Origin: Catenulispora sp. GP43
Lineage (GTDB): Bacteria > Actinomycetota > Actinomycetes > Streptomycetales > Catenulisporaceae
NCBI RefSeq assembly: GCF_041260665.1
Contig: NZ_JBGCCT010000026.1
Location: 62,001-126,000 of the forward strand
Length of the DNA: 64,000 nucleotides
Reading direction: 5' to 3'
Shown: positions 42,945 through 51,575 of the stretch, one piece after another
Position numbering within the stretch: the first letter of the stretch is position 1
How the letters are laid out: every line of letters starts with the position of its first letter
Translations under genes and position numbers: made by a program
Notes under the pieces: model-generated
Seen by the model: only the letters and a program-made list of their open reading frames with translations
Told to the model about the DNA's origin: nothing
Database searches by the model: none

Positions 42945-44159
42945 TCAGTTCTCTTTCTTGGCGGCGGGCTGGGGCAACGCGAGCGAACGGGTACCGCGCT
43001 TGATCAGCTCGTTGGCGATGATCACGCGCTGGATCTCGGAGGTCCCCTCCCAGATCCGGTCCACCCGCAGCTCGCGGAAGATGCGCTCGACGGCGTACGC
43101 GCTGTCGTAGCCGCGGCCGCCGAAGATCTGCACGCAGCGGTCGGCGACCCGGCCGGCCGCCTCGCTCGCGGCGAGCTTGGCGGTCGAGGCCTTGGCGTGC
43201 AGGGTCTTGCGGTCGGTGTCCGGCTGGTCGGCCTCCCACGCGACCTGGTGGGTGTAGGCGCGGTTCACGGCGATGTCGACGGCGCAGTCCGCGAGCATGC
43301 CCTGGATCAGCTGGAACTCGCCGATCGGCTTGCCGAACGCCTGGCGTTCGGCGGCCCAGTCGCGCGCCTCCTGCAACGCGCGCTCCGCGGCGCCGACGGT
43401 GCGCGCCGCGATCATCAGGCGTTCGTCGGTGAACCACTCCTTGGTCAGCTCGTAGCCCTGGCCGACCTCGCCGAGCACGTCCTCGTCGGCGACGAAGACG
43501 TCGGTGAGCGTGAACTCGGGGTGGCCGTTGACCGCGTGGTGCATGAAGTGCGGGACCCGCGTCATCCGCAGCCCCGGCGCGTTCTTGTCGACGAAGAACA
43601 GCGTCGCGAGCTTCAGCGGGCCGGAGCCGTCCGCGGTCTCCACCAGCGCGTCGGCCTGCACCAACAGGAAGTCCGCGATGTCGCCGCACGTGACGAACCA
43701 CTTCTCGCCGCTGAGCAGCCACCCACCCTCGGTCCGCCGGGCGACCGTGACGCCGCTGCTCGGGTCCGACCCGGCCTCGGGTTCGGTGACCGCGAAGGCG
43801 TCGAACTTCTCACCGCGGATGATCGGCAGCAGGTACTTCTCCCGCTGTTCGGGCGTGCCGTAGGCCAGGACATTCGACGGCCGCCAAGGGATGTCCCACA
43901 GGCAGTTCGTCGCCTTGCCGAACTCCTCCTCGACGATCACCTGCTCCAGCAGCGACAGCCCCGGGCCGCCCCACTGGACCGGCATGTTGATCGCGTAGAC
44001 GCCGGCATCCATCGCGGCGCGGGTCAGCTCCCTGACTATGTCCTTCGGGAGCGCGCCGCGGGCCTGCTCGGCCTGGTCCTCGTACCGCATGAGGAGCTTG
44101 ACGTAGTCGGCGGCGCGCTGTTTGAGGTCCCGCTGGGCGGGCGTGTATCGGAAGTCCAT
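42945..44159 (-). CDS. Acyl-CoA dehydrogenase (copy 2)
   Basis: 404 residues. Same family and length as its neighbour: FAVTEPEAGSDPS, GEKWFVTCGD, QIFGGRGYDSAYAVER and RIWEGTSEIQR. Identity with copy 1 looks over half by eye, with long shared stretches, so it is a tandem duplication. Tandem acyl-CoA dehydrogenases that work as heteromers are known in actinobacterial steroid and branched-acid catabolism. 11 bases from the acyl-CoA synthetase gene. Confidence 0.93.
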   Translation of the reverse strand: MDFRYTPAQRDLKQRAADYVKLLMRYEDQAEQARGALPKDIVRELTRAAMDAGVYAINMPVQWGGPGLSLLEQVIVEEEFGKATNCLWDIPWRPSNVLAYGTPEQREKYLLPIIRGEKFDAFAVTEPEAGSDPSSGVTVARRTEGGWLLSGEKWFVTCGDIADFLLVQADALVETADGSGPLKLATLFFVDKNAPGLRMTRVPHFMHHAVNGHPEFTLTDVFVADEDVLGEVGQGYELTKEWFTDERLMIAARTVGAAERALQEARDWAAERQAFGKPIGEFQLIQGMLADCAVDIAVNRAYTHQVAWEADQPDTDRKTLHAKASTAKLAASEAAGRVADRCVQIFGGRGYDSAYAVERIFRELRVDRIWEGTSEIQRVIIANELIKRGTRSLALPQPAAKKEN

Positions 44160-44170
44160 GTCGGGGCTCC

Positions 44171-46288
44171 TCAGTAGTCGGAAAGGGACGGTGGGACCAG
44201 CGGCACGGCCCGGGCATCCAGGGCGAGCGCCCCGGACGGCAGGGCCAACAACGGGTTGACCTCGAATTCGGCGAGGTCGTACTGGACGGCGGCGACGCGG
44301 GTGATCTGCTCGATCGCCTTCGCGGCGGCAGCCACGTCGACCGCCGGCCGGCCGCGCACCCCGTCCAGCAGGGCGGCGCAGCGCAGATCGCGCAGCATCG
44401 TCTCCGCGCGGGCGGCGGAGACTGGCGCGAGTGCGAACACGACGTCGCCGAGGACTTCGGTGAACACCCCGCCGAGGCCCACCATCGCGATCGGGCCGAA
44501 GCGCGGGTCGCGGTTCACGCCGACGATCAGCTCGACGCCTGCGCCCAGATCCGCCATCTGCTCCACCGAGTAGGACGGCGCGGACAGGCGCGCATGCATC
44601 TCCCGGTGCGCCGCGACCAGCGCTTCCTCGTCGGCGAGGTTCAGGGCGACGCCGCCGGCGTCGGACTTGTGAAGCAGATGCAGCGCCTTGAGGACGAAGG
44701 GGCCTGATGTACTGCGTGCGAATGCCCGTACCCCGGCCTCGGTGCTGATCTCGGCCGAAGCCGGGAATCGCAAGCCTGCCTCGGCCAGCACGGCGCGCGT
44801 CGCGTAGTAGCCGGTGTCGGTCATCGGCTCGGCGGGTTCGGGCAACGGTTCCAGTGCCGCCGCACCGCCCTCGGCGCCGGCGTCTTCCGCGACCACGACG
44901 GCCGCCAGCGCCCGCGCCGCGTCCTCGATCGCCGCGAACACCGGGATGCCCGCCGCCTGCAGGTTCTGACAGCTCGGCGCGTCCGGATACATCGACTGCG
45001 CCACGACCGGCTTCGGGGACGCCCGCACCGCCCGGGCGATCGAGTCGGCAGCCGCGAGCTCGGTCGCGCCGAGCGTCCCGGTCGCGCCGCCAAGGCCCCC
45101 GGAGTCAGAAGAGTATCCGCCGAAGTACCCGGTCATCAGGACCGCGTCGATCTCGTCGGAGTCCAGCAGCGTCCGCACCACGGCCGCGTACGACATCGGG
45201 TCCTGCTCCCCCATGCCCGCCAGATCGACCGGGTTGCCGAGCGCCGAGGGCCCCCACAGCTGCCCGGCCAGCCGCTCCCGGACCCGCGGACCGAGCTCGG
45301 GGACCGCGAATCCGGCGGCCTCGGCGGCATCCGCGGCGACGACGCCGTGCCCGCCGCCGTCGGTGAACACCGCGACCCGACGCCCGCGCGCCCGGCGGCC
45401 GCCGGCGACCGCCGCGAGGACCGCGGTCATCTCCCGGGGCGTGCGGACCAGCTCGACACCGGCGTCCCGGCACGCGGCCGCGACGATCGCGGCCGACGTC
45501 GTCAGCGCCCCGGTGTGCGACGCCGCACTGCGCGCGGCCGCCGCTCCGCGTCCGGCGCTGAGCAGCACCACCGGCTTGCCCGCCGTGGCCGCCGCCTGCG
45601 CGAACGCCCGGCCGTCGCCGAAGTCCTCGGCGTACACCGCGATCGCCTTCGTCGCGTCGTGGCGCGCGCAGTCCCGGACCAGGTCCACGAGCGTGACGTC
45701 GGACTGGTTGCCGAGCGAGACGAACCGCGAGAAGCCCAGGCCGTGCGGCGCGAACGCGAGCTGGAGCTCCAGCGCCAGGTTCCCGCTCTGGCTCAGCAGC
45801 GCGACGCCGCCCAGGTCGAAGGCGTCAGAGGCCAGATACAGCTCGGTCGTGTTGTCGGCGATGCCCAGGCAGTTGGGCCCGACCAGGACCGCGCCGGCCG
45901 CCCGCACCTTCTCGGCGACGGCCCGCTGGCGCGCGAGCCCTTCGGCTCCGGTCTCGGCGAAGCCCGCGGTCACCGCGACGATCGCTCTGGCCCCGCAGGC
46001 CAGGGCCTCCTCGACGGTCTGCTCGTACACCGGCGCCGGGACCGAGACCACGACCAGGCCGACCGGTTCGCCGAGCGCGGTCAGGCTGGGCGCCGCGCTC
46101 TGGCCGAGCACGGTGCCCCCGCGCCGGTTCACCAGGTGGATCGGCCGGCGGTGCGGCGCACGCAGCGCCTGCGAGGCGATGGCGTGCCCGTACTTCGCCG
46201 GGTCGTCGCTCGCGCCGACCACGGCCACCGACACCGGGTCGAACAGCGGCGCCAGGTCGCGGCTCAGCGGGGCCAGATCGCGGCTCAT
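44171..46288 (-). CDS. Acyl-CoA synthetase (NDP-forming), acetate-CoA ligase family
   Basis: 705 residues, ATG overlapping the ferredoxin stop. Order: CoA-binding domain (about 15-140, VAVVGASDDPAKYG), succinyl-CoA-ligase-like domain (about 150-450, including GVALLSQSGNLALE and the phospho-histidine region ASHTGALT), then an ATP-grasp domain (about 490-700, PFVLKALHLLHKSDAGGV). Activates a carboxylic acid to its CoA ester with ATP. The N-terminus has a small duplication SRDLAPLSRDLAPL. Supplies substrate to the dehydrogenases downstream. Confidence 0.9.
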   Translation of the reverse strand: MSRDLAPLSRDLAPLFDPVSVAVVGASDDPAKYGHAIASQALRAPHRRPIHLVNRRGGTVLGQSAAPSLTALGEPVGLVVVSVPAPVYEQTVEEALACGARAIVAVTAGFAETGAEGLARQRAVAEKVRAAGAVLVGPNCLGIADNTTELYLASDAFDLGGVALLSQSGNLALELQLAFAPHGLGFSRFVSLGNQSDVTLVDLVRDCARHDATKAIAVYAEDFGDGRAFAQAAATAGKPVVLLSAGRGAAAARSAASHTGALTTSAAIVAAACRDAGVELVRTPREMTAVLAAVAGGRRARGRRVAVFTDGGGHGVVAADAAEAAGFAVPELGPRVRERLAGQLWGPSALGNPVDLAGMGEQDPMSYAAVVRTLLDSDEIDAVLMTGYFGGYSSDSGGLGGATGTLGATELAAADSIARAVRASPKPVVAQSMYPDAPSCQNLQAAGIPVFAAIEDAARALAAVVVAEDAGAEGGAAALEPLPEPAEPMTDTGYYATRAVLAEAGLRFPASAEISTEAGVRAFARSTSGPFVLKALHLLHKSDAGGVALNLADEEALVAAHREMHARLSAPSYSVEQMADLGAGVELIVGVNRDPRFGPIAMVGLGGVFTEVLGDVVFALAPVSAARAETMLRDLRCAALLDGVRGRPAVDVAAAAKAIEQITRVAAVQYDLAEFEVNPLLALPSGALALDARAVPLVPPSLSDY

Positions 46289-46482
46289 CGCTGCGGCTCC
46301 AGGCGCAGCGCGCGGTTGGGGCAGGCTGCGACGGCGGCCCGGACGGCCGCCTCACCGTCGGCCGGGACCTCGGCCGCGAGGATCGCGGCGTAGCCGAAGT
46401 CGTCGAGTTCGATCTGGGCGGGGGCCTGTTCCTGGCACACGCCGTAGCCCTCGCACAGGGTGGCGTCCAACAGCAGTTTCAT
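46285..46482 (-). CDS. [3Fe-4S] ferredoxin
   Basis: 65 residues. Cluster ligands Cys10, Cys16 and Cys54 (CEGYGVC and CPNRAL); the second Cys of a 4Fe-4S motif is replaced (Tyr13), as in the small actinobacterial ferredoxins that feed P450s and oxygenases. Stop overlaps the synthetase start. Probable electron carrier between the NuoF-like protein and an oxygenase or dehydrogenase. Confidence 0.9.
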   Translation of the reverse strand: MKLLLDATLCEGYGVCQEQAPAQIELDDFGYAAILAAEVPADGEAAVRAAVAACPNRALRLEPQR

Positions 46483-46489
46483 GGTTCCT

Positions 46490-47746
46490 CTATCGCGGTG
46501 CTGATACGGGGTGACTGGTGGTTCGGACGGTCGGGGGCGCCACCTGGAACCGGTCGGAGTCCGGCGTCCCGTCGGCGGAGCAGCGCGGGCAGCGGCCGTC
46601 GAGGTGGGCCTCGGTGAGCGGGCCGAAGGAGCGCAGAAGGGAGGCGGCGAGGTTCGCCGCCGCGTCGAGCAGGCCGCACGCGCCGCGCCGGACCAAGCTC
46701 TGCGACCAGCGGCTGAGCCGGGCCAGGTCCTCCTGCCCCGCGGTGCCGTGGACGACGGACGTCATCGTGCGCGCCAGCGCGGCGGTGCCGGAGACGCAGA
46801 CCCCGCACTGGCGGCTGCTCTCGGCGGCCAGGCGCGCCAGGCCGTCGGCGGCGAGCCCGACCGGGCACTCGCCGGGAGCCAGGAAGTACACGGCCCCGCA
46901 GCCGAGCGCCGATCCCGCCGCGGCCAGGGCGGCCGGTTCGAGCGCGGTCGCCAGGCCGCCGGGGCCGAGGATCCCCCCGAACATGCCTCCCATCAGGACG
47001 CCGGGCGTGTCGAGGCGGTCCGCGCGGTAGGCCAGGGCCTGCAGCGACGTGCCGACGGGCACCTCGACCAGCTCGGCTTCCAGGCCCCGGCCGGAGACCG
47101 TCAGCACCGCCGAGTCGGGGGTCTGCGGCCGCGCCGCCAGCAGGGCGATCCGGGCCAGGGTCTCGACGTTCGCGACGAGCGTCGGGACGCCGTCGACGCC
47201 GGACTCGAAGGGCCGCGGGGGTTTCGCGGCCGGCAGCGCGGGGCCGCCGTTGATCCGGCGGATCGCCGACGTCTCCTCGCCGGCGACGTAACTGTGCTCG
47301 AACCGCACGATCCACGTGGGCACGACGGGCTCGCGTTCGGCCAGCGCGCGGCGCATGCTGTCGGCGGCTTCGTCGTCGGCCACGTAGACGTAGCAGCGCG
47401 CGGCGCGCGTCATGTCGGCGGCCCGCAGCATGCCGTCCAGGACGAGGTGCGGCCGCGCCCGCATCAGCCATCGGTCCTTGACCGAGCCCGGTTCTCCTTC
47501 GGCGCCGTTGGCGACGACCACCGGTACCGAGCCGGCGGCCCGCACGGCCTGCACCTTGGCGGCGGCCGGGAAGCCGGCACCGCCGCGTCCGCGCAGTCCG
47601 GCGGCTTTGACACGGTTGAACAGCAGGTCGGGTGACATCTCGCGATACCCGCCGGCCCGCCAGTAGGCGTCGCCGGTCTCCCGGCGGTCGGGGCTCTCGC
47701 CGAGCAGCGGTGCGGGCCCTGTCATCAGGGAATGGATCTCGGTCAT
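46490..47746 (-). CDS. NuoF-like NADH-binding flavoprotein
   Basis: 418 residues. FMN/NADH-binding region of complex I subunit F: GLRGRGGAGFPAAAK (about 50-64), VVANGAEGEPGSVKDR, and SYVAGEETSAI. The usual 4Fe-4S site (CxxCxxC plus a later C) reads SRQCGVCVSG, so the third Cys is missing, with GACGLLD later; the C-terminus has an extra CPRC. Likely an NADH:ferredoxin reductase for the adjacent ferredoxin rather than part of complex I. Seven bases to the ferredoxin gene; start overlaps upstream stop. Confidence 0.85.
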   Translation of the reverse strand: MTEIHSLMTGPAPLLGESPDRRETGDAYWRAGGYREMSPDLLFNRVKAAGLRGRGGAGFPAAAKVQAVRAAGSVPVVVANGAEGEPGSVKDRWLMRARPHLVLDGMLRAADMTRAARCYVYVADDEAADSMRRALAEREPVVPTWIVRFEHSYVAGEETSAIRRINGGPALPAAKPPRPFESGVDGVPTLVANVETLARIALLAARPQTPDSAVLTVSGRGLEAELVEVPVGTSLQALAYRADRLDTPGVLMGGMFGGILGPGGLATALEPAALAAAGSALGCGAVYFLAPGECPVGLAADGLARLAAESSRQCGVCVSGTAALARTMTSVVHGTAGQEDLARLSRWSQSLVRRGACGLLDAAANLAASLLRSFGPLTEAHLDGRCPRCSADGTPDSDRFQVAPPTVRTTSHPVSAPR

Positions 47747-48180
47747 CTTCTGTCTCGTCCGTTCGGGAGTCGCCGCAGGACTCGCACTGCTTCGGCCAGG
47801 GCTTCACGCTGGGCCGCGGCCCGGCGGTAGGCGGAGCCGGGCAGGCCGATGAGCATCGTGTGGTGGTCGAGGACGACCTCGGCGGCCAGCAGCGCCCGGT
47901 CGGCGTCGACTGACGCGACTGACACGTCTGCGTCGGCCGCGGCCGCCCGCACCAGATCGGCGACCTCGTCCAGGTACCGCGACCACGAACGCTGACTGCC
48001 GCGGACGACGAGCTCGCCGATGCGGCGGCGCTCGCTGTCCAGCAGCCTTGTCGGATCCGCGGGTTCTCCATCGGGCCGCGAGCGCATCCGCAGCGCGGCG
48101 ACCGCCTCCGGCAGTTCGCGCTCGGGCTCCGCGGTGAGGCCGAGCCAGACCGGCCGGCGTCGTCGGAAACGTTCTGACAC
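47743..48180 (-). CDS. Unknown protein heading the acyl-CoA operon
   Basis: 145 residues, GTG 48,180 with GGAGGTGGAGG just upstream. I recognise no domain. It is mostly helical and charged (ERFRRRRPVW start; WSRYLDEVADLVRAAA in the middle), with no signal peptide or membrane helix and no cysteine cluster. Coupled by ATGA to the NuoF-like gene, so it may be an assembly or accessory protein of that reductase. Confidence 0.65.
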   Translation of the reverse strand: MSERFRRRRPVWLGLTAEPERELPEAVAALRMRSRPDGEPADPTRLLDSERRRIGELVVRGSQRSWSRYLDEVADLVRAAAADADVSVASVDADRALLAAEVVLDHHTMLIGLPGSAYRRAAAQREALAEAVRVLRRLPNGRDRR

Positions 48181-48220
48181 CCTCCACCTCCGGGGAGTGT
48201 TTCGGTGGGCGGGAGCGTAA

Positions 48221-48240
48221 CTGACTAATTGATTAGTCAG
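48221..48240. promoter_or_regulatory. Perfect TetR-type operator palindrome
   Basis: CTGACTAAT-TG-ATTAGTCAG, nine-base arms with a two-base centre, lying 41 bases upstream of the GTG of the minus-strand operon. Size and AT-rich arms in GC-rich DNA are typical of TetR-family sites. The TetR gene at 49,556 is the obvious candidate binder. Confidence 0.7.
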
Positions 48241-48246
48241 CAACCC

Positions 48247-48275
48247 TTGACAGGCGGGAAACTTCACTGCAACCT
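48247..48275 (+). promoter_or_regulatory. Candidate promoter of the Rieske oxygenase gene
   Basis: A consensus -35 TTGACA (48,247-48,252) is followed after 17 bases by a weak -10 CAACCT (48,270-48,275). It lies between the two palindromes, the second of which would cover the transcription start. Confidence 0.45.
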
Positions 48276-48293
48276 GACTGACCAATCGGTCAG
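48274..48293. promoter_or_regulatory. Second TetR-type operator, imperfect
   Basis: CTGACTGACCAATCGGTCAG; inner arms CTGACC and GGTCAG are perfect around AATC. It shares the outer CTGAC/GTCAG with the palindrome at 48,221. Its place just before the ribosome site of the Rieske gene suits repression of that gene. Confidence 0.6.
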
Positions 48294-48314
48294 CCATCCC
48301 CTGAAGGAGGACCA

Positions 48315-49559
48315 GTGCCGATCACCGAACCGCTGGCGGCGGTCACCGCGCCGGGCGGACGCCCGGCCGAACCGCCCCCGCCGCCGGCCCTGGCCGCGCG
48401 CTACTACACCGACCCGGCGCTGGCCGAGGCCGAACAGAACGCGGTCTTCGCCAAGAGCTGGCAGCTGGTCTGCCACGAATCCGATCTGCCGAACCCCGGT
48501 TCCCGGCTGACCGCCTGGGCCGCCGGCCGCGAGGTGCTCGTGGTCCGCGACGGCGAGGGCGGTCTGGCCGCGTTCCTCAACGTCTGCCGGCATCGCGGGA
48601 CCCGCCTGGTCGACGCCCCCGAGCCGGAGCCCGAGACGCCCGCGGCGATCCGCTGCCCCTATCACGGCTGGACCTACAAGCTCGACGGCTCGCTGGTCGG
48701 GGCACCGGAGGGCCGCCAGATCCCCTGCCTGGACAAGCCGAAGCTCGGCCTGTTCACCGTCGCCGTGGAGTCCTTCCTGGGCTTCGTGTTCGTCAACGTC
48801 GACGGCACCGCCGCGCCGCTGGCCCAGACCTGCGCGGGCCTGGCCGGGCAGGTGGGCCGCTACGCCGGGGGCGACCTGGTGCCGGTGGGCCGGGACCGGA
48901 TCCACGATCTGGCCGGGGCCGAGGTCCAGGGCGCCAACTGGAAGGTCGCCGTCGACAACTACCTGGAGGGCTACCACGTGCCGGTCGCCCACCCCGGGCT
49001 GATGCGGCTGCTCGACTACCAGAACTACCGGATCACCGAGGAGGCCGCGGACTACGTCCTGTTCGAGACGCCGCTGCGCGACAAGCCGTCGTCCAACTGG
49101 CGCGAACGCCTCTATCAGCGGCTGACCTCGACGATGCCGGGCCTGCGGGAGGAAGACCAGCGGATGTGGCGCTACGCCGTCATCTACCCGAACACGCTGC
49201 TCGACTTCTATCCCGACCACGTGCTCGCCTGGACCGCCATCCCCGCGGGCCAGGACCGCGTCGCCGTCCCCGGCGGCTTCTACACCCGCCGGGGCTCCAG
49301 CAGGCGGACCCGCCTGGCACGCCGGCTCAACATCGCCATCGGCTGGATCACCAGCGACGAGGACGCCGAACTGCTGCGCCGGGTCCAATCCGGCATCCGC
49401 ACCCCCGGCTTCGAACCGGGCCCGCTCTCGCGCCGCGAAGCCGGAGTCGGCTGGTTCGCCGATAGGATCCGAGCCGACCTGGGTTCGCAGGGTTCGCAGG
49501 GTTCGCAGGGATCACACAGATCCCAGAGATCATCCGAAGGGAGCGATGAGCGGCGATGA
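48315..49559 (+). CDS. Rieske non-haem iron oxygenase, alpha subunit
   Basis: 414 residues, GTG with AAGGAGG four bases upstream. Rieske 2Fe-2S ligands Cys91-x-His93 and Cys114-x2-His117 (CRHRG and CPYHGW), then the catalytic-domain motif NWKVAVDNYLEGYHVPVAHP with bridging Asp and the iron His pair. Similar to ring-hydroxylating or quaternary-ammonium Rieske oxygenases; substrate unknown. The last 20 residues hold GSQ repeats from a 9-base tandem repeat. Coupled by ATGA to the TetR gene. Electrons may come from the NuoF-like/ferredoxin pair across the promoter. Confidence 0.9.
   Translation: MPITEPLAAVTAPGGRPAEPPPPPALAARYYTDPALAEAEQNAVFAKSWQLVCHESDLPNPGSRLTAWAAGREVLVVRDGEGGLAAFLNVCRHRGTRLVDAPEPEPETPAAIRCPYHGWTYKLDGSLVGAPEGRQIPCLDKPKLGLFTVAVESFLGFVFVNVDGTAAPLAQTCAGLAGQVGRYAGGDLVPVGRDRIHDLAGAEVQGANWKVAVDNYLEGYHVPVAHPGLMRLLDYQNYRITEEAADYVLFETPLRDKPSSNWRERLYQRLTSTMPGLREEDQRMWRYAVIYPNTLLDFYPDHVLAWTAIPAGQDRVAVPGGFYTRRGSSRRTRLARRLNIAIGWITSDEDAELLRRVQSGIRTPGFEPGPLSRREAGVGWFADRIRADLGSQGSQGSQGSHRSQRSSEGSDERR
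49482..49508 (+). repeat. Three 9-base tandem repeats
   Basis: GGTTCGCAG three times, encoding GSQGSQGSQ at the Rieske protein C-terminus. Confidence 0.9.
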
Positions 49560-50194
49560 GCGCTGAGACCAGGACCGAGCAGACTCGCGCGGTGATCCTG
49601 CGGGCGGCGTGCGAGGTCATCGCCGAGACCGGGTTCGAGAAGGTCAGGATGCGGATGGTGGCCGAGCGGGCCGGCGTGTCCACGGCCGCGCTCCACTATC
49701 ACTTCGACACCCGCGAGAAGCTCTTCCTGGAAGCGCTGCGCTACTCCTACGACACCACGGGTTCTGAGAACACCGCGACCGCGCCGCCGTCACAGACCCC
49801 GCACACCTGGCTCCTGGCCCGGGCCATCGACGACTGCCTGCCCGGCGACACCGAACTGCGCCGCGACTTCCTGCTCTGGCAGGAGCTGCATCTGCGCGCC
49901 GTCCGGGACCCCGACTCCCGGTCCGTCGCCCGCGACCTGTACGCGAACCTGCGGGACTGGATCGCCGGGATCGTCCGCGACGGCCAGGGCGCCGGCGAGT
50001 TCGGAGCCTGCGACGTCGGGCGGCTGGCCGACCTGATCATCGCGCTCACCGACGGCTACGGCGCGCGGATCCTGCTCGGCGCCTCGGCGATGACGCTGGA
50101 CGACGCGCGCGACCAGATCTGGGCCGTCGTCGCCCCGCAGCTCGGGGTGCACACACCGATTCCGGCCACCGGCCCCAGGACCGTCACCGGGTAA
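49556..50194 (+). CDS. TetR-family transcriptional regulator
   Basis: 212 residues. N-terminal helix-turn-helix: RAVILRAACEVIAETGFEKV (11-30), then VAERAGVSTAALHYHFDTREKL. The C-terminal part is a TetR_C-like ligand domain. Start overlaps the oxygenase stop, so it is expressed with the oxygenase and probably represses it and the divergent operon through the palindromes at 48,221 and 48,274. A CoA ester or the oxygenase substrate would be the inducer; inference. Confidence 0.92.
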   Translation: MSAETRTEQTRAVILRAACEVIAETGFEKVRMRMVAERAGVSTAALHYHFDTREKLFLEALRYSYDTTGSENTATAPPSQTPHTWLLARAIDDCLPGDTELRRDFLLWQELHLRAVRDPDSRSVARDLYANLRDWIAGIVRDGQGAGEFGACDVGRLADLIIALTDGYGARILLGASAMTLDDARDQIWAVVAPQLGVHTPIPATGPRTVTG

Positions 50195-50405
50195 ACCCGC
50201 CCACTGCCGCGCCACCGCGGCGGTGCGGATCGCAGAGCCCGCGTCGCAGCCACCGGCGCGCGGTGAAAAACAGGTCCGCGTACCGCATCGGGCCGGTAAC
50301 CCCCCTCATAACGCTCGACCCCGCCACCGGCGGTCCTGGGTACCGCCTTGCCGCGAACCGGGTCCCGGTGCCGGGCCCCTCCCACCCACGACGAAAGGAC
50401 AAGCC

Positions 50406-51575
50406 ATGTCCCGCCAGTCTTCCGAGGAGTCCTTCGAGCCGTCCCGCCGATCGCTTCTGCGCGCCGGGGCCGCCGGCGCGGTGGCCCTGACCGCGGCCGG
50501 GTGCGGATTCACCGGGTCGGGCGGCGCCGGAGCCGCCGGGTCGCCGGGCCCGGCCGCCGCGGCGGCGTCGACCGAGCCGCCCATCGACGTCAAGGTGGAC
50601 GGCGACCTGGTCTACTTCAACTGGGCCGACTACGTCGACCCGTCCGTCTTCGACGGGTTCCAGAAGGAGTACGGCGTCAAGGTCATCCAGTCCAACTTCG
50701 ACTCGATGGAGTCGATGGGCGCCAAGCTGGCCGCCGGGAACAAGTACGACGTCGTCTTCCCCTCGGCCAAGTGGACCCAGCGCCTGGCCGCGGGCGGGAA
50801 GCTGCACCGCATCGACCACACGGCGCTGAAGAACGCCCCGGCGATCTTCGACCACTACGACTACTTCCAGGACCCCTGGTACGACGACGCGTCCGGGCAC
50901 AGCGTCCCGTTCACCATGTACAAGACCGGGATCGGCTGGCGCAAGGACAAGCTCGGGGACCTGACCGGCTCCTGGCAGGACCTGTGGTCCCCGGCCGCCA
51001 ACGGCGACGTGTTCCTGCTGGACGACGAGGACGAGGTGCTGGGCATGGCGGCGCTGAAGCTCGGCCTGCCCATCAACACCGCCGACGCCGCGGACCTGGC
51101 GAAGATCGACGCCGAGCTGAAGAACCTGCGCCCGCGCCTGCGCGGCTTCTCCAGCGACGACTACAACAACCTGCTCAACGGCAATGCCCTGATGACCCAG
51201 GCCTGGAGCGGCGACATGGTCTCCGTGCTCAACCAGGCCAAGGACGCCTCGGTCTACGGGTTCCAGACCGCCAGGGAGGGGTCGCCGGTGAACACGGACT
51301 GCTACGTGATCCCGGCCAACGCCGAGCATCCCGGCACCGCGATGCTCTTCATCGACTACATGCTCCGGCCGGAGAACGTCATCAAGAACATCGACTACAT
51401 CGGCTACCCGATGCCCGTGAACGGCACCGAGGACGCCTACGCGAAGCTCGTCGCGCAGTTCCCCCAATGCGTCATCAAGCCCGAGGACCTGGTGACCGAC
51501 CGCATGTTCCAGAACGGCACGGCTGCCCAGGGGCACGCCCGCGACGCCGTGTGGACCGACGTGAAAGCCGGCTGA
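50406..51575 (+). CDS. potD: Polyamine ABC transporter substrate-binding lipoprotein
   Basis: 389 residues. Twin-arginine-like signal SRRSLLRAGAAG with lipobox TAAGC (Cys about 36), so an exported lipoprotein. The mature part matches PotD/PotF: LVYFNWADYVDPSVFDGFQKEYG, YDVVFPSA, and WSGDMVSV. Binds putrescine or spermidine outside the cell. First gene of the operon to 57,233. The 211-base region before it has a small hairpin near 50,322 but no promoter I can support. Confidence 0.85.
   Translation: MSRQSSEESFEPSRRSLLRAGAAGAVALTAAGCGFTGSGGAGAAGSPGPAAAAASTEPPIDVKVDGDLVYFNWADYVDPSVFDGFQKEYGVKVIQSNFDSMESMGAKLAAGNKYDVVFPSAKWTQRLAAGGKLHRIDHTALKNAPAIFDHYDYFQDPWYDDASGHSVPFTMYKTGIGWRKDKLGDLTGSWQDLWSPAANGDVFLLDDEDEVLGMAALKLGLPINTADAADLAKIDAELKNLRPRLRGFSSDDYNNLLNGNALMTQAWSGDMVSVLNQAKDASVYGFQTAREGSPVNTDCYVIPANAEHPGTAMLFIDYMLRPENVIKNIDYIGYPMPVNGTEDAYAKLVAQFPQCVIKPEDLVTDRMFQNGTAAQGHARDAVWTDVKAG

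Noticed and set aside
50195-50405. Riboswitch in front of the polyamine operon
   Set aside because: Only short GC hairpins are seen; no conserved guanidine or other riboswitch core could be recognised.
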